From: Deltaproteobacteria bacterium
GTDB taxonomy: Bacteria; Desulfobacterota; Binatia; UBA9968; JAJDTQ01
DNA: 32,134 nucleotides
Assembly (NCBI GenBank): GCA_028818775.1
Contig: JAPPNE010000064.1
Span: forward strand, 1,953-34,086
Direction of reading: 5' to 3'
Shown here in pieces: positions 21,118 to 27,438 of the stretch. The notes beneath the pieces are model-generated. The model saw only the letters and a list, made by a program, of their open reading frames with translations. It was not told the DNA's origin and searched no databases. Position 1 is the stretch's first letter. Every line of letters starts with the position of its first letter. Made by a program: the position numbers and the translations under genes.

Positions 21118-21609
21118 ATGAACATGCTCGGCGATGTAGAGAGAGGACCCATGACGAGCACCCCCGACGTGCCCCGCAGACAGGACGGCCCGAGCGAGGC
21201 GCAAGCAGCCCACCGGGGACGGCGCGGCCTCAAGCGGGTCGCCGGCTTCACCCTCATCGAGTTGCTGGTGGTCATCGCCATCATCGGCATTCTGGCCGCG
21301 GTGGCCGTCCCGCAGTTCGGCTCCTACCGGCGCAAGGGCTTCGACGCCGATGCCCAGGCCAACGTCCGCAACATGGCCCTGGCCCAGGAGGCCTACTATC
21401 TGGAGAACAACACCTATGCCGATGACCCCGACGACCTCGGCGACTTCGGCTACACGCAGAGCGCCAACATCACTCCCGGCGTCACCACGGGCAACGAGAC
21501 GACGTTCGTCGTCACCGCCACGGTCGACGAAGGGTGCGGCGACGGCACGGGCGTCGCCACCTACGACCAGGCCACCGGTCAAGTCACCCTGGTGAATTGC
21601 GGGCCGTAA
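21118..21609 (+). CDS. Type IV pilin with very long leader
   Basis: The protein has the prepilin signature VAGFTLIELLVVIAIIGIL: cleavage is expected after G43, leaving F44 at +1 and E48 at position +5. The mature part is about 120 residues with a short globular domain and two cysteines (C140, C161) able to form a C-terminal disulfide, as in PilA-type pilins. The 43-residue leader is far longer than the 6-25 usual. An in-frame ATG at 21151 with its own GAGAGGA site gives a 32-residue leader. The first ATG has AAGGAG at 8 bases, so both may be used. The prepilin peptidase gene is not in the window. Confidence 0.9.
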   Translation: MNMLGDVERGPMTSTPDVPRRQDGPSEAQAAHRGRRGLKRVAGFTLIELLVVIAIIGILAAVAVPQFGSYRRKGFDADAQANVRNMALAQEAYYLENNTYADDPDDLGDFGYTQSANITPGVTTGNETTFVVTATVDEGCGDGTGVATYDQATGQVTLVNCGP

Positions 21610-21640
21610 GGCTGGCGCGAATCCCTGCTCGTGGTCCGAT

Positions 21641-22906
21641 TCATCTTGAGACCGTCCGCGCACATCGTGCCGCCCGGTCTGCCATCAGTTCCGCTGTCCG
21701 TGCAAGAAACTGTTCATCGAGTCCCGCGTGCATGAGTCCGTTGGCGACGTGGGCGGCGTGGGTCTTCACGGCTTCACTGATCTCGAATACCCGCCGGCGA
21801 ATCAGTGGAAGGCCGAGGGTCGCGTCGGTGGCGAACGCGGCCCATGCCCTGCCGTCCATCTCGCCCAGCGTCGCGCGTCTGCCGATCTTCATGGCCATAC
21901 CCGGCGAGAGTTCGGCATAGGCGACCGTGGCCAGCAGGTCGTAGAGCGGCGCGAGGCGCGGACCCTCCTCGTCCTCGTCGTACAGGATCGAGAAGTTCTT
22001 GCCGTGGGCGTCGGCGTTCCCGACGATCAGGTTGAAAATTGCGGCGTCGAGCAGCTTCAGGACGTCCACCGCGGGACGCAACGCCACCCGGCGCAGCAGC
22101 GCGAAGCAGTCGGTGAGGGTGGGGCCGCCCTCGGCCGCGTATTTCCGTTCGGGGTTGATGGCGAGAGCTTGGCAGAAGTCTTCCTGGTGGATGCGGCGTA
22201 CGCGGCCGTCGGAGCCGGTGGCGCGATCGTAGCGGGAGACCAGCAGGAACGTGCGCTCCCGCACCGAGCGGGCTTCGACCGAGGCGACCGCCAACTCCGC
22301 GGCGGCCGCAAGACGCATGACGAAGGCTTCGTTCTCGGTGGTGCCGGAAAAACGTGGGATCGAAGGCTTGAGGATGTGGGTGGTGGCTTGTCCCGGCGCG
22401 GGCAACGCGACCTCCCCGTCGACCAGGACCACCGGGACCTTCGTTTGAGAACCTGCCAGGGACAGCCGCAGGCCCTCTTCCCCGGCCAGCAGCGGGCGCG
22501 CGGGAAGCGCGTCGAGCAGATCGATCAGACCAGCTTCGTCAAGGAGTCTCGGCGGGTGGTCCGAATGAGCGGGCCGGGGAAGTTCTCCGGGGGGCAGGAG
22601 TTGCAGCGCGCCGGCAACGTCTCCGCCGAGCTTGTCGAGCAGCGCGAAGTCGTTGCCGCGGGAGACGCCGAGCGCTCTGGCCACCGCCTGGCGCTGGCCT
22701 TCTTCCGGGAGGAGGCCGCCGAAGAACGGGCGGCATTCGCGGCGGGAGTACGGCTCCGGCCGCTTGGGCAACGATGCCGACAAGGCCGGGGCGTCGTCAC
22801 GTTGAAGCCAGTCGGACGAATAGACGAATCCCAATTCGCCGTGGCGGTCTTGCGTGAGTTGGCCGACGACCACGCCGTCCCACCAGACGTCGAGGGCGGG
22901 GCTCAC
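21641..22906 (-). CDS. hipA: HipA-family serine/threonine kinase toxin
   Basis: HipA toxins phosphorylate translation factors (GltX in E. coli) and cause growth arrest or persistence. Using GTG 22906, which overlaps the hipB stop (GTGA), the protein has 421 residues; an ATG at 22957 inside hipB is less likely. It has the N-terminal couple_hipA domain, the mobile loop SLAGSQTK with S153 at the autophosphorylation position, K180 in LKPS, catalytic GNADAHGKN with D299, and metal Asp D323 in LAPLYDL. All key kinase residues are intact, so it should be active. The native target is unknown. It is convergent with the pilin gene, 31 bp away. Confidence 0.93.
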   Translation of the reverse strand: MSPALDVWWDGVVVGQLTQDRHGELGFVYSSDWLQRDDAPALSASLPKRPEPYSRRECRPFFGGLLPEEGQRQAVARALGVSRGNDFALLDKLGGDVAGALQLLPPGELPRPAHSDHPPRLLDEAGLIDLLDALPARPLLAGEEGLRLSLAGSQTKVPVVLVDGEVALPAPGQATTHILKPSIPRFSGTTENEAFVMRLAAAAELAVASVEARSVRERTFLLVSRYDRATGSDGRVRRIHQEDFCQALAINPERKYAAEGGPTLTDCFALLRRVALRPAVDVLKLLDAAIFNLIVGNADAHGKNFSILYDEDEEGPRLAPLYDLLATVAYAELSPGMAMKIGRRATLGEMDGRAWAAFATDATLGLPLIRRRVFEISEAVKTHAAHVANGLMHAGLDEQFLARTAELMADRAARCARTVSR

Positions 22907-23145
22907 GAGTTTCGCCTTCCCTTGGGTTCGGGAGGCGGCGTGATGTCGAACGTGCACCCGAGCGCCTCCAGGACCTGGAGGGCCTTGCCCATCTGCGCGG
23001 TAGGCTTTCCGGCTTCGAGGTCCACGATGAAGCGCACGCCCACGCCCGCGGCCCCGGCAAGCTCGAACTGCCGCAGGCCGGCCGCCTTGCGCGCGCTGCG
23101 CACGATGTCGCCGATGTCCCCGGAGGTGAGGGTTCGAGCAGGCAT
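22903..23145 (-). CDS. hipB: HipB-family antitoxin / autorepressor
   Basis: The 80-residue XRE-type helix-turn-helix protein (about 12-66: VRSARKAAGLRQFELAGAAG, then FIVDLEAGKPTAQMG) ends in a Pro/Lys/Arg-rich tail. HipB neutralises HipA by complex formation and represses its own operon. Its stop overlaps the hipA GTG start. No ribosome-binding site precedes the ATG, and the predicted transcript start lies only about a dozen bases upstream, suggesting a near-leaderless mRNA. Four matching palindromes in the upstream region are its likely binding sites. Confidence 0.9.
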   Translation of the reverse strand: MPARTLTSGDIGDIVRSARKAAGLRQFELAGAAGVGVRFIVDLEAGKPTAQMGKALQVLEALGCTFDITPPPEPKGRRNS

Positions 23146-23151
23146 GGTGAT

Positions 23152-23165
23152 TTACCGTTCGGGAA
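23152..23165. promoter_or_regulatory. HipB operator O1
   Basis: TTACCGTTCGGGAA: one mismatch to the palindrome TTCCCG-NN-CGGGAA. It overlaps the predicted -10 end and transcription start of hipBA. Confidence 0.65.
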
Positions 23166-23193
23166 TATTAACGAGGATCGCCGTTTAGGTCAA
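23165..23193 (-). promoter_or_regulatory. Predicted hipBA promoter
   Basis: On the minus strand TTGACC (23193-23188), a 17-base spacer and TAATAT (23170-23165) form a good sigma-70 promoter. Operator O1 overlaps the -10/+1 region and O2 begins 8 bases upstream of the -35, a layout expected for autorepression. Confidence 0.65.
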
Positions 23194-23200
23194 GTGGAAA

Positions 23201-23214
23201 TTCCCGAACGGGAA
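23201..23214. promoter_or_regulatory. HipB operator O2
   Basis: TTCCCGAACGGGAA, perfect 6+2+6 palindrome arms. It begins 49 bp from O1 and lies just upstream of the -35 box. Confidence 0.75.
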
Positions 23215-23250
23215 CGCCAACCTAGCCGTCGGATGAGTGTTTCCTCGAAA

Positions 23251-23264
23251 TTCCCGAGCGGGAA
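23251..23264. promoter_or_regulatory. HipB operator O3
   Basis: TTCCCGAGCGGGAA, identical arms to O2 with a different central dinucleotide. It begins exactly 50 bp from O2. Confidence 0.75.
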
Positions 23265-23300
23265 ATTATTGTTGGCGTTCCTGGCTGTTGGAGGGATAGA

Positions 23301-23314
23301 TTCCCGATCGGGAA
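23301..23314. promoter_or_regulatory. HipB operator O4
   Basis: TTCCCGATCGGGAA, a full 14-bp palindrome, exactly 50 bp from O3. It is 22 bp from the end of the neighbouring zinc-ribbon gene. Confidence 0.75.
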
Positions 23315-23336
23315 GTCCGCGCCGGGTTCGGATGGA

Positions 23337-23573
23337 TCATTCGGACACGGTTTCCTCGGCGGGCACGCGCGTGGGGAGGGGGTTCTTGTCTTCCTTGATG
23401 AAGTCGAAGAGGAGCCGCGGCACGTCGTTGCAGGCGATGCACCGGGGCGTTATCGGCTGACTGCCGTCCGGGTAGATCATGTTCTTGAGGTAGAAGGGCT
23501 TCTCGGTGCCGACGTAGCCGTCGTAGTAGAACGCCAGCTTGCCGCACTGACTGCATTCAAGGTACTTCGCCAT
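23337..23573 (-). CDS. Small zinc-ribbon protein of unknown function (78 aa)
   Basis: Starting at ATG 23573, the 78-residue protein MAKYLECSQCGKLAFYYDG has two CxxC knuckles (C8/C11 and C45/C48), a spacing typical of a zinc ribbon. It is rich in aromatic residues between them (KPFYLKNMIYPDG) and has an acidic tail. The frame is open far upstream, but that part is a shadow of the dioxygenase gene in another frame. No strong ribosome-binding site is seen. It follows the gentisate-dioxygenase-like gene by 59 bp on the same strand, so an accessory role (metal or electron carrier, or regulator) in that unit is possible. I do not recognise a named family. Confidence 0.65.
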   Translation of the reverse strand: MAKYLECSQCGKLAFYYDGYVGTEKPFYLKNMIYPDGSQPITPRCIACNDVPRLLFDFIKEDKNPLPTRVPAEETVSE

Positions 23574-23632
23574 GCTCAACGTCTTTCTGGGTTTCGGGTC
23601 CTGCCGGGTTTTCGACGGCCCGCATTTCTGCC

Positions 23633-24709
23633 TTATGCCTCGAAGCTGCCGGTGATCTCCTGGTGGCCGTCGTTCTCTGTATAGCCTTCCTCGCGGTACA
23701 GGCCAAGCGCCTTCATCACCGGGGTGTCGTGGATGGCGAACAGCAGCGCTTCGCCGTCGGTCTCGTTGGCGTGCTCGTGCCACGCCCAGGGCGGCACCAC
23801 GAAGAAGTCCCCGTCCTCCCAGTCGAAGCGCTCGCCGTTGATGACCGAGTAGCCGTTGCCCGAGAAGGCCAGGTAGACGGAGCTCTGCACCTGCCGGTGC
23901 GCCTGGGTGCGCACGCCGGGCCTGATCTTCTGGATGGTGCAGCTCATGGTGGTCAGCACCGGGCCGCCGGTGTTCGGGTTCAGGTACTCGAAGCAGACGT
24001 CGTCGTGGGGGCTGGCCGGGCCTTCGCCGATGCGCTGCAGCGCGTCGTAGGTGGGCTCCCACTTGAAGTTGAGCAGCGGTGAACGGTGCTCCGGCGGTTT
24101 TTCCCAAGTGGGGCGCAGGTGCGTCACGCCATACTTCCGTTCGGATTCGTTGACGTGGGTGATGGGGAAGCGGTGGTCCGGGTACATCTCGAAGAAGGTG
24201 GCGTCCAGGTCTCCCACCAGCGGCAGGTCGAGCCCGTCCATCCAGATCATGGGCTCGTCCGACTCGCAGCCGTGGTCGTGCCAGTCCCAGTTGGGCGTGA
24301 GCACCAGGTCGCCCCGGCTCATGACGCACTTGTCGCCGTTCAGGTTGGTGTAGGTGCGGTCGCCTTCGATGATGAAGCGGATAGCCGACGGCGAATGCCG
24401 GTGGCAGGGGGCGATCTCGCCGGGCTTGACGATCTGCACCGCGGCCCAAAGGGTGCGCGTGGCCGCGGGCTTGCCGCCCAGTCCCGGGTTCACCAGCCCC
24501 AGCACGCGCCGTTCGCCGCCGCGCTCGATGGGCACGAGATCGCCCGCAGTGTGGGCGAGCCGGCGAAGGTCGGCCCAGCGCCACAGGTGCGCCTTCACCG
24601 GCGACCGCGGTTCCGTGGTGAGCTGGCTCGATGTGATGTTCCACAGCGGCACCAGGTGCTTCTCGTCCACTTCCCGGTAGAATGCCTCGGTTTCCATGCT
24701 CGTGCTCAT
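23633..24709 (-). CDS. Gentisate 1,2-dioxygenase-like bicupin
   Basis: The 358-residue bicupin matches the gentisate / 1-hydroxy-2-naphthoate / salicylate dioxygenase family, Fe(II) enzymes that cleave an aromatic ring next to a carboxyl group. The N-terminal cupin has the iron ligands H103 and H105 (PCHRHSPSAIRF) and H144 (WDWHDHG), with the family signature MIWMDGLDLPLVGDLDATFF. The second cupin (about 255-340, RTQAHRQVQSSVYLAF, PPWAWHEHAN) also keeps histidines. GGGAGG lies 6 bases before the ATG. It is 36 bp downstream of a carboxyltransferase-like gene. Exact substrate cannot be deduced. Confidence 0.85.
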   Translation of the reverse strand: MSTSMETEAFYREVDEKHLVPLWNITSSQLTTEPRSPVKAHLWRWADLRRLAHTAGDLVPIERGGERRVLGLVNPGLGGKPAATRTLWAAVQIVKPGEIAPCHRHSPSAIRFIIEGDRTYTNLNGDKCVMSRGDLVLTPNWDWHDHGCESDEPMIWMDGLDLPLVGDLDATFFEMYPDHRFPITHVNESERKYGVTHLRPTWEKPPEHRSPLLNFKWEPTYDALQRIGEGPASPHDDVCFEYLNPNTGGPVLTTMSCTIQKIRPGVRTQAHRQVQSSVYLAFSGNGYSVINGERFDWEDGDFFVVPPWAWHEHANETDGEALLFAIHDTPVMKALGLYREEGYTENDGHQEITGSFEA

Positions 24710-24745
24710 GGGATGCCTCCCGGCGCAAGTGTCCTCAAGGTATCC

Positions 24746-26194
24746 TCAATTCGCCGACCCCTGCAGCGCCAGCCTCAGCCCCGGTTTCCGGATGTACACG
24801 TGGTTGGCCTTGCGGCCGCGCAGGTTTTGCAGCAGGCCGAGCACGCCGTTGCCGGTGTACGGGGTGGCCGGGCCGGCGGCGCGCATGGCGTTGAACTCGT
24901 CCTTGGTGATGAGCCAGCGGAGCAGCAGGTCGTCGTCCGAGAGGCCGGGCTCGAAGCCCTTGCGGATCTCGGCGATGGACGGTTGCGGCGGCTCCCATTT
25001 CGCCAGTTCCCGGGCGCGCGGCCGGTCGAGGATCCTGGCCTTGACCTCCGGGTCCATGAGCCGGCTGCCTTCCTCGCCCCACAGCCCCAGGGCGTAGAGG
25101 ATGCTCTGGTCGGTGACCTGGGTGTAGCGCTCGCCCACGATGACGTTGATGGCCGCCTGGCTGCCCACGAACTGGGACAGCGGCGTCACCATGATGGGGT
25201 AGGCGAACTCCTCGCGCACCCGGCCACATTCCTCCAGCGCCTCCTGGAACTTGTGCTCCAGGCCCACCTTCTCCAGTTGGTGGCGCAGGTTGGAATACAT
25301 GCCGCCCGGCACCTGGTGGAGGTACTGGCCGTGGTCGTATTCCACCGGCCGCCCGAGCGGCAGGCCCTCCTGCTCGGCGATGCGGGTGAAGTGTTCCGAC
25401 ACCGCGTGCAGCGGCTCCTCGTCCACCGCGGTGGTGTGCCCCAGCGCCCGGGCGTTGGCGACGACGTTGAACAGCGACGGGTTGGACGAGGCGTTGGCCA
25501 GCGGCGGGATGGCCGTGTTCACGATGGTGATGCCGAGCTTGACGGCCTCCACGCAGCACAGCGGCCCCAGCCCGGTGGTGCAGTGGGTGTGGAACTCCAC
25601 CGGGATGCCGCCTACGTTCTCCAGCACCAGCGGCACCAGGGTGCGCACCCGGTCCGGGGTGATGAGGCCGCCCGGGTCCTTGAGGCAGATGCGCGACAGG
25701 TCCAGGGTCGCCGCCTGGCGCGCCCGCTCCGCGTAGTACTCGTCGGTGTGCTTGGGCGACACCGAGTAGATCAGGTTGATGATGGGCTCGAGCCCGGCTT
25801 CCTTGGCCGTCCTGACCTTGTTGCGCCAGCCCTCGAAGTCGTTCCACTCGTCCGAGATGCGCGCCTGGCGCATGCCGTTGGCGCTCATGCGCTCGAGGTA
25901 GAGCCGGTACAGGGAGAAGGGCGTCACCTCGAAGGCGTTGAAGCGCCCCGAGGTCATGCGCAACGGCGTGTTGGGCATCTTCGCCGCCATCAGGCGCAGG
26001 CGCTCGAACGGGTCCTCCCTGAGGTCCCGCGCCAGCTTCTTGAGGAAGATGCTCGACATCAGCTCCATGGCGTCGAAGCCCGCCCGGTCCATGCGCTCGG
26101 CGATGGGCAGCATCATGCCCGTGCGCATGCGCGTGGCCCACAGGCTCATCTGCCCGTCGCGCAACGTGGTGTCCACGAAATGGATCTCGCTCAT
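24746..26194 (-). CDS. Carboxyltransferase-domain protein (pyruvate carboxylase B / OadA-like), no biotin domain
   Basis: The 482-residue protein has a DRE-TIM barrel with DTTLRDGQMSLWATRMRT (8-25; metal Asp8), the lysine in ICLKDPGG (K172) that is carbamylated in the family, and HTH metal ligands H202/H204 in EFHTHCTTGLG. This is the carboxyltransferase arrangement of oxaloacetate decarboxylase alpha and pyruvate carboxylase B. The usual RGQNLLGY signature is changed to TSGRFNAFEV (81-90). The C-terminus ends without a biotinyl MKM domain. It may use a separate biotin carrier or have a different reaction. It heads the unit with the bicupin and zinc ribbon. Confidence 0.8.
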   Translation of the reverse strand: MSEIHFVDTTLRDGQMSLWATRMRTGMMLPIAERMDRAGFDAMELMSSIFLKKLARDLREDPFERLRLMAAKMPNTPLRMTSGRFNAFEVTPFSLYRLYLERMSANGMRQARISDEWNDFEGWRNKVRTAKEAGLEPIINLIYSVSPKHTDEYYAERARQAATLDLSRICLKDPGGLITPDRVRTLVPLVLENVGGIPVEFHTHCTTGLGPLCCVEAVKLGITIVNTAIPPLANASSNPSLFNVVANARALGHTTAVDEEPLHAVSEHFTRIAEQEGLPLGRPVEYDHGQYLHQVPGGMYSNLRHQLEKVGLEHKFQEALEECGRVREEFAYPIMVTPLSQFVGSQAAINVIVGERYTQVTDQSILYALGLWGEEGSRLMDPEVKARILDRPRARELAKWEPPQPSIAEIRKGFEPGLSDDDLLLRWLITKDEFNAMRAAGPATPYTGNGVLGLLQNLRGRKANHVYIRKPGLRLALQGSAN

Positions 26195-26247
26195 GGGCGA
26201 CAGCCTAGCACAAATGACGGAGGGAGTGGGATTCCGGCGCCCCTCGT

Positions 26248-26276
26248 TTGACGCCGGCCCGGCGACGTTCTATTCA
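26248..26276 (+). promoter_or_regulatory. Candidate promoter for the GST-like gene
   Basis: TTGACG (26248-26253), a 17-base spacer and TATTCA (26271-26276, 3 of 6 to consensus). This would give a ~120-base 5' leader in the 209-bp divergent region between the carboxyltransferase and GST-like genes. Confidence 0.35.
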
Positions 26277-26352
26277 AGTCCGGGTGCCATGCTGTACGGT
26301 CGACAGCGTGCGCATCCACTACGACGAGGCCATCGCCGCGGCGCCGGCGAGT

Positions 26353-26366
26353 TTCCCGAACGGCAA
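26353..26366. promoter_or_regulatory. HipB-operator-like palindrome upstream of the GST-like gene
   Basis: TTCCCGAACGGCAA differs from operator O2 at one base. It lies 38 bp before the ATG and within the predicted leader of the GST-like gene, about 3 kb from hipBA. It may be a trans target of HipB or a chance match. Confidence 0.3.
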
Positions 26367-26403
26367 GGTTCAATTCAACTCAAGCGACACAGGAGGCATC
26401 CCC

Positions 26404-26988
26404 ATGGCAAACAGGCTTTTCAACTCGAAGAATTCGATGTTCTGCGAGAAGCTCCGCGTGGTCCTGACCATGAAGAAGGTTCCCTACGAGGTGGTGGACG
26501 TCCGCGCCGACAACCGCGAGTCCCTGATCGCGTTCTCCAACCAGCGCAAGGTCCCCACCATGGACATCGACGGCCGGTGCGTTCAGGATTCCACCATCCT
26601 GGCCAAGTACTGGGAGGAGCAAGTCCCCGAACCCTCCATCTACCCGGACAATCCCTCGGACAAGGGGCTGTGCCTCATGATGGAGGACTGGGCCGACGAG
26701 GACCTCAACGGCGCCGTCTTGGCGTTCCGCCGGGCCCAGAACGACGACGAGCTGAAGCAGGCCGAGGACGGGTTGGCGGTCCACCTGGAGAACCTCGACC
26801 TCCTCTACTCCGGCAGGGACTTCCTCTTCGACCGCATGACCCTCGCCGACATCTCCATCTACACCCAGCTCCACTACCTCTACACCGCCCTCGACCGCGA
26901 GATCGACGGCAAGTACACCCACGTCCACCGCTTCCTGGAGCGCATGATGAAGGCGACGGGCGTGTCGTCGATCAAGGAGGTGGCGTAG
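26404..26988 (+). CDS. Glutathione S-transferase family protein
   Basis: The 194-residue protein has the GST layout. A thioredoxin-fold N-domain (1-80) contains NSMFCEKLRVVLTMKKVPYE, with C14 or S11 at the active-site turn, RKVPTMDIDG with the cis-proline, and QDST contacting glutathione in family members. A helical C-domain follows with FDRMTLADISIYTQLHYL. It probably conjugates or reduces small electrophiles; in catabolic neighbourhoods such proteins also act as isomerases (inference). AGGAGG 7 bases before ATG 26404 fixes the start. The open frame back to 26248 is upstream leader, not GST-like. Confidence 0.88.
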   Translation: MANRLFNSKNSMFCEKLRVVLTMKKVPYEVVDVRADNRESLIAFSNQRKVPTMDIDGRCVQDSTILAKYWEEQVPEPSIYPDNPSDKGLCLMMEDWADEDLNGAVLAFRRAQNDDELKQAEDGLAVHLENLDLLYSGRDFLFDRMTLADISIYTQLHYLYTALDREIDGKYTHVHRFLERMMKATGVSSIKEVA

Positions 26989-27010
26989 GCGCCCTTGGGT
27001 CTGTTTGTTC

Positions 27011-27430
27011 TCAGACCCTGCCCCAACGGATGCAACGGACTACCCGGATTCGAATGATGGGCCGTTCATCCAGGGCCATGGCGCGGTACTGAGTGTATTT
27101 CCGGCGCAGCAGCCGGACCGCCTTGCGGTGGGCGTCTCCGTCGGTGAGGATGCCGGCTTCGCCCTGAATGATGATGTGGGCCAGCCGGGACCAGTCCTCG
27201 TCGTCGTAGCGGTGGACGACGACGGATATGCAGGGGTTGGCGCGGATGTTGCGGATTCGTTTGAGCTCCCGCGCTGTGGCGGCCTTGGGCTTCTCGTCGA
27301 TGGGTGAGTAAAGATACTCGCCGTCGAAGGCGAAGCAGAAGGGGACGTTGAGCGGCTGGCCGTGCTCGTCGACCGTGGCCAGAATCCCCACACGGGCCTG
27401 ACGGATGAACGCCGCTTCCTTGCGGGTCAT
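27011..27430 (-). CDS. PPOX-fold flavin/F420-type protein (Rv0121 family)
   Basis: This 139-residue protein belongs to the pyridoxamine-phosphate-oxidase-like split-barrel group, closest to the 'PPOX class probable F420-dependent, Rv0121' family. Conserved parts are ARVGILATVDEHGQPLNVPF (12-31), SPIDEKPKA, RIRNIRANPCISVVVHRYDD and RKYTQYRAMALDERPIIRI. Such proteins bind FMN, F420 or heme and act as reductases or oxygenases. The cofactor cannot be decided here. The ATG is 8 bp after the stop of the dihydroxyphthalate-decarboxylase-like gene. The frame continues upstream but that part is a shadow. It is convergent with the GST-like gene (22 bp). Confidence 0.85.
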   Translation of the reverse strand: MTRKEAAFIRQARVGILATVDEHGQPLNVPFCFAFDGEYLYSPIDEKPKAATARELKRIRNIRANPCISVVVHRYDDEDWSRLAHIIIQGEAGILTDGDAHRKAVRLLRRKYTQYRAMALDERPIIRIRVVRCIRWGRV

Positions 27431-27438
27431 CGCCGGAA

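Noticed and set aside
22907..22957. ATG 22957 as hipA start
   Set aside because: It lies inside hipB; the GTG overlapping the hipB stop fits the family start and operon coupling better.
23574..24728. Upstream extension of the zinc-ribbon frame (apparent 463-codon fusion)
   Set aside because: The extension is an out-of-frame translation of the bicupin gene. Only the part from ATG 23573 has protein-like composition and CxxC motifs.
26248..26403. N-terminal extension of the GST-like protein
   Set aside because: AGGAGG at 26391-26396 and the family start point to ATG 26404. The extension has no GST similarity and covers the promoter region.
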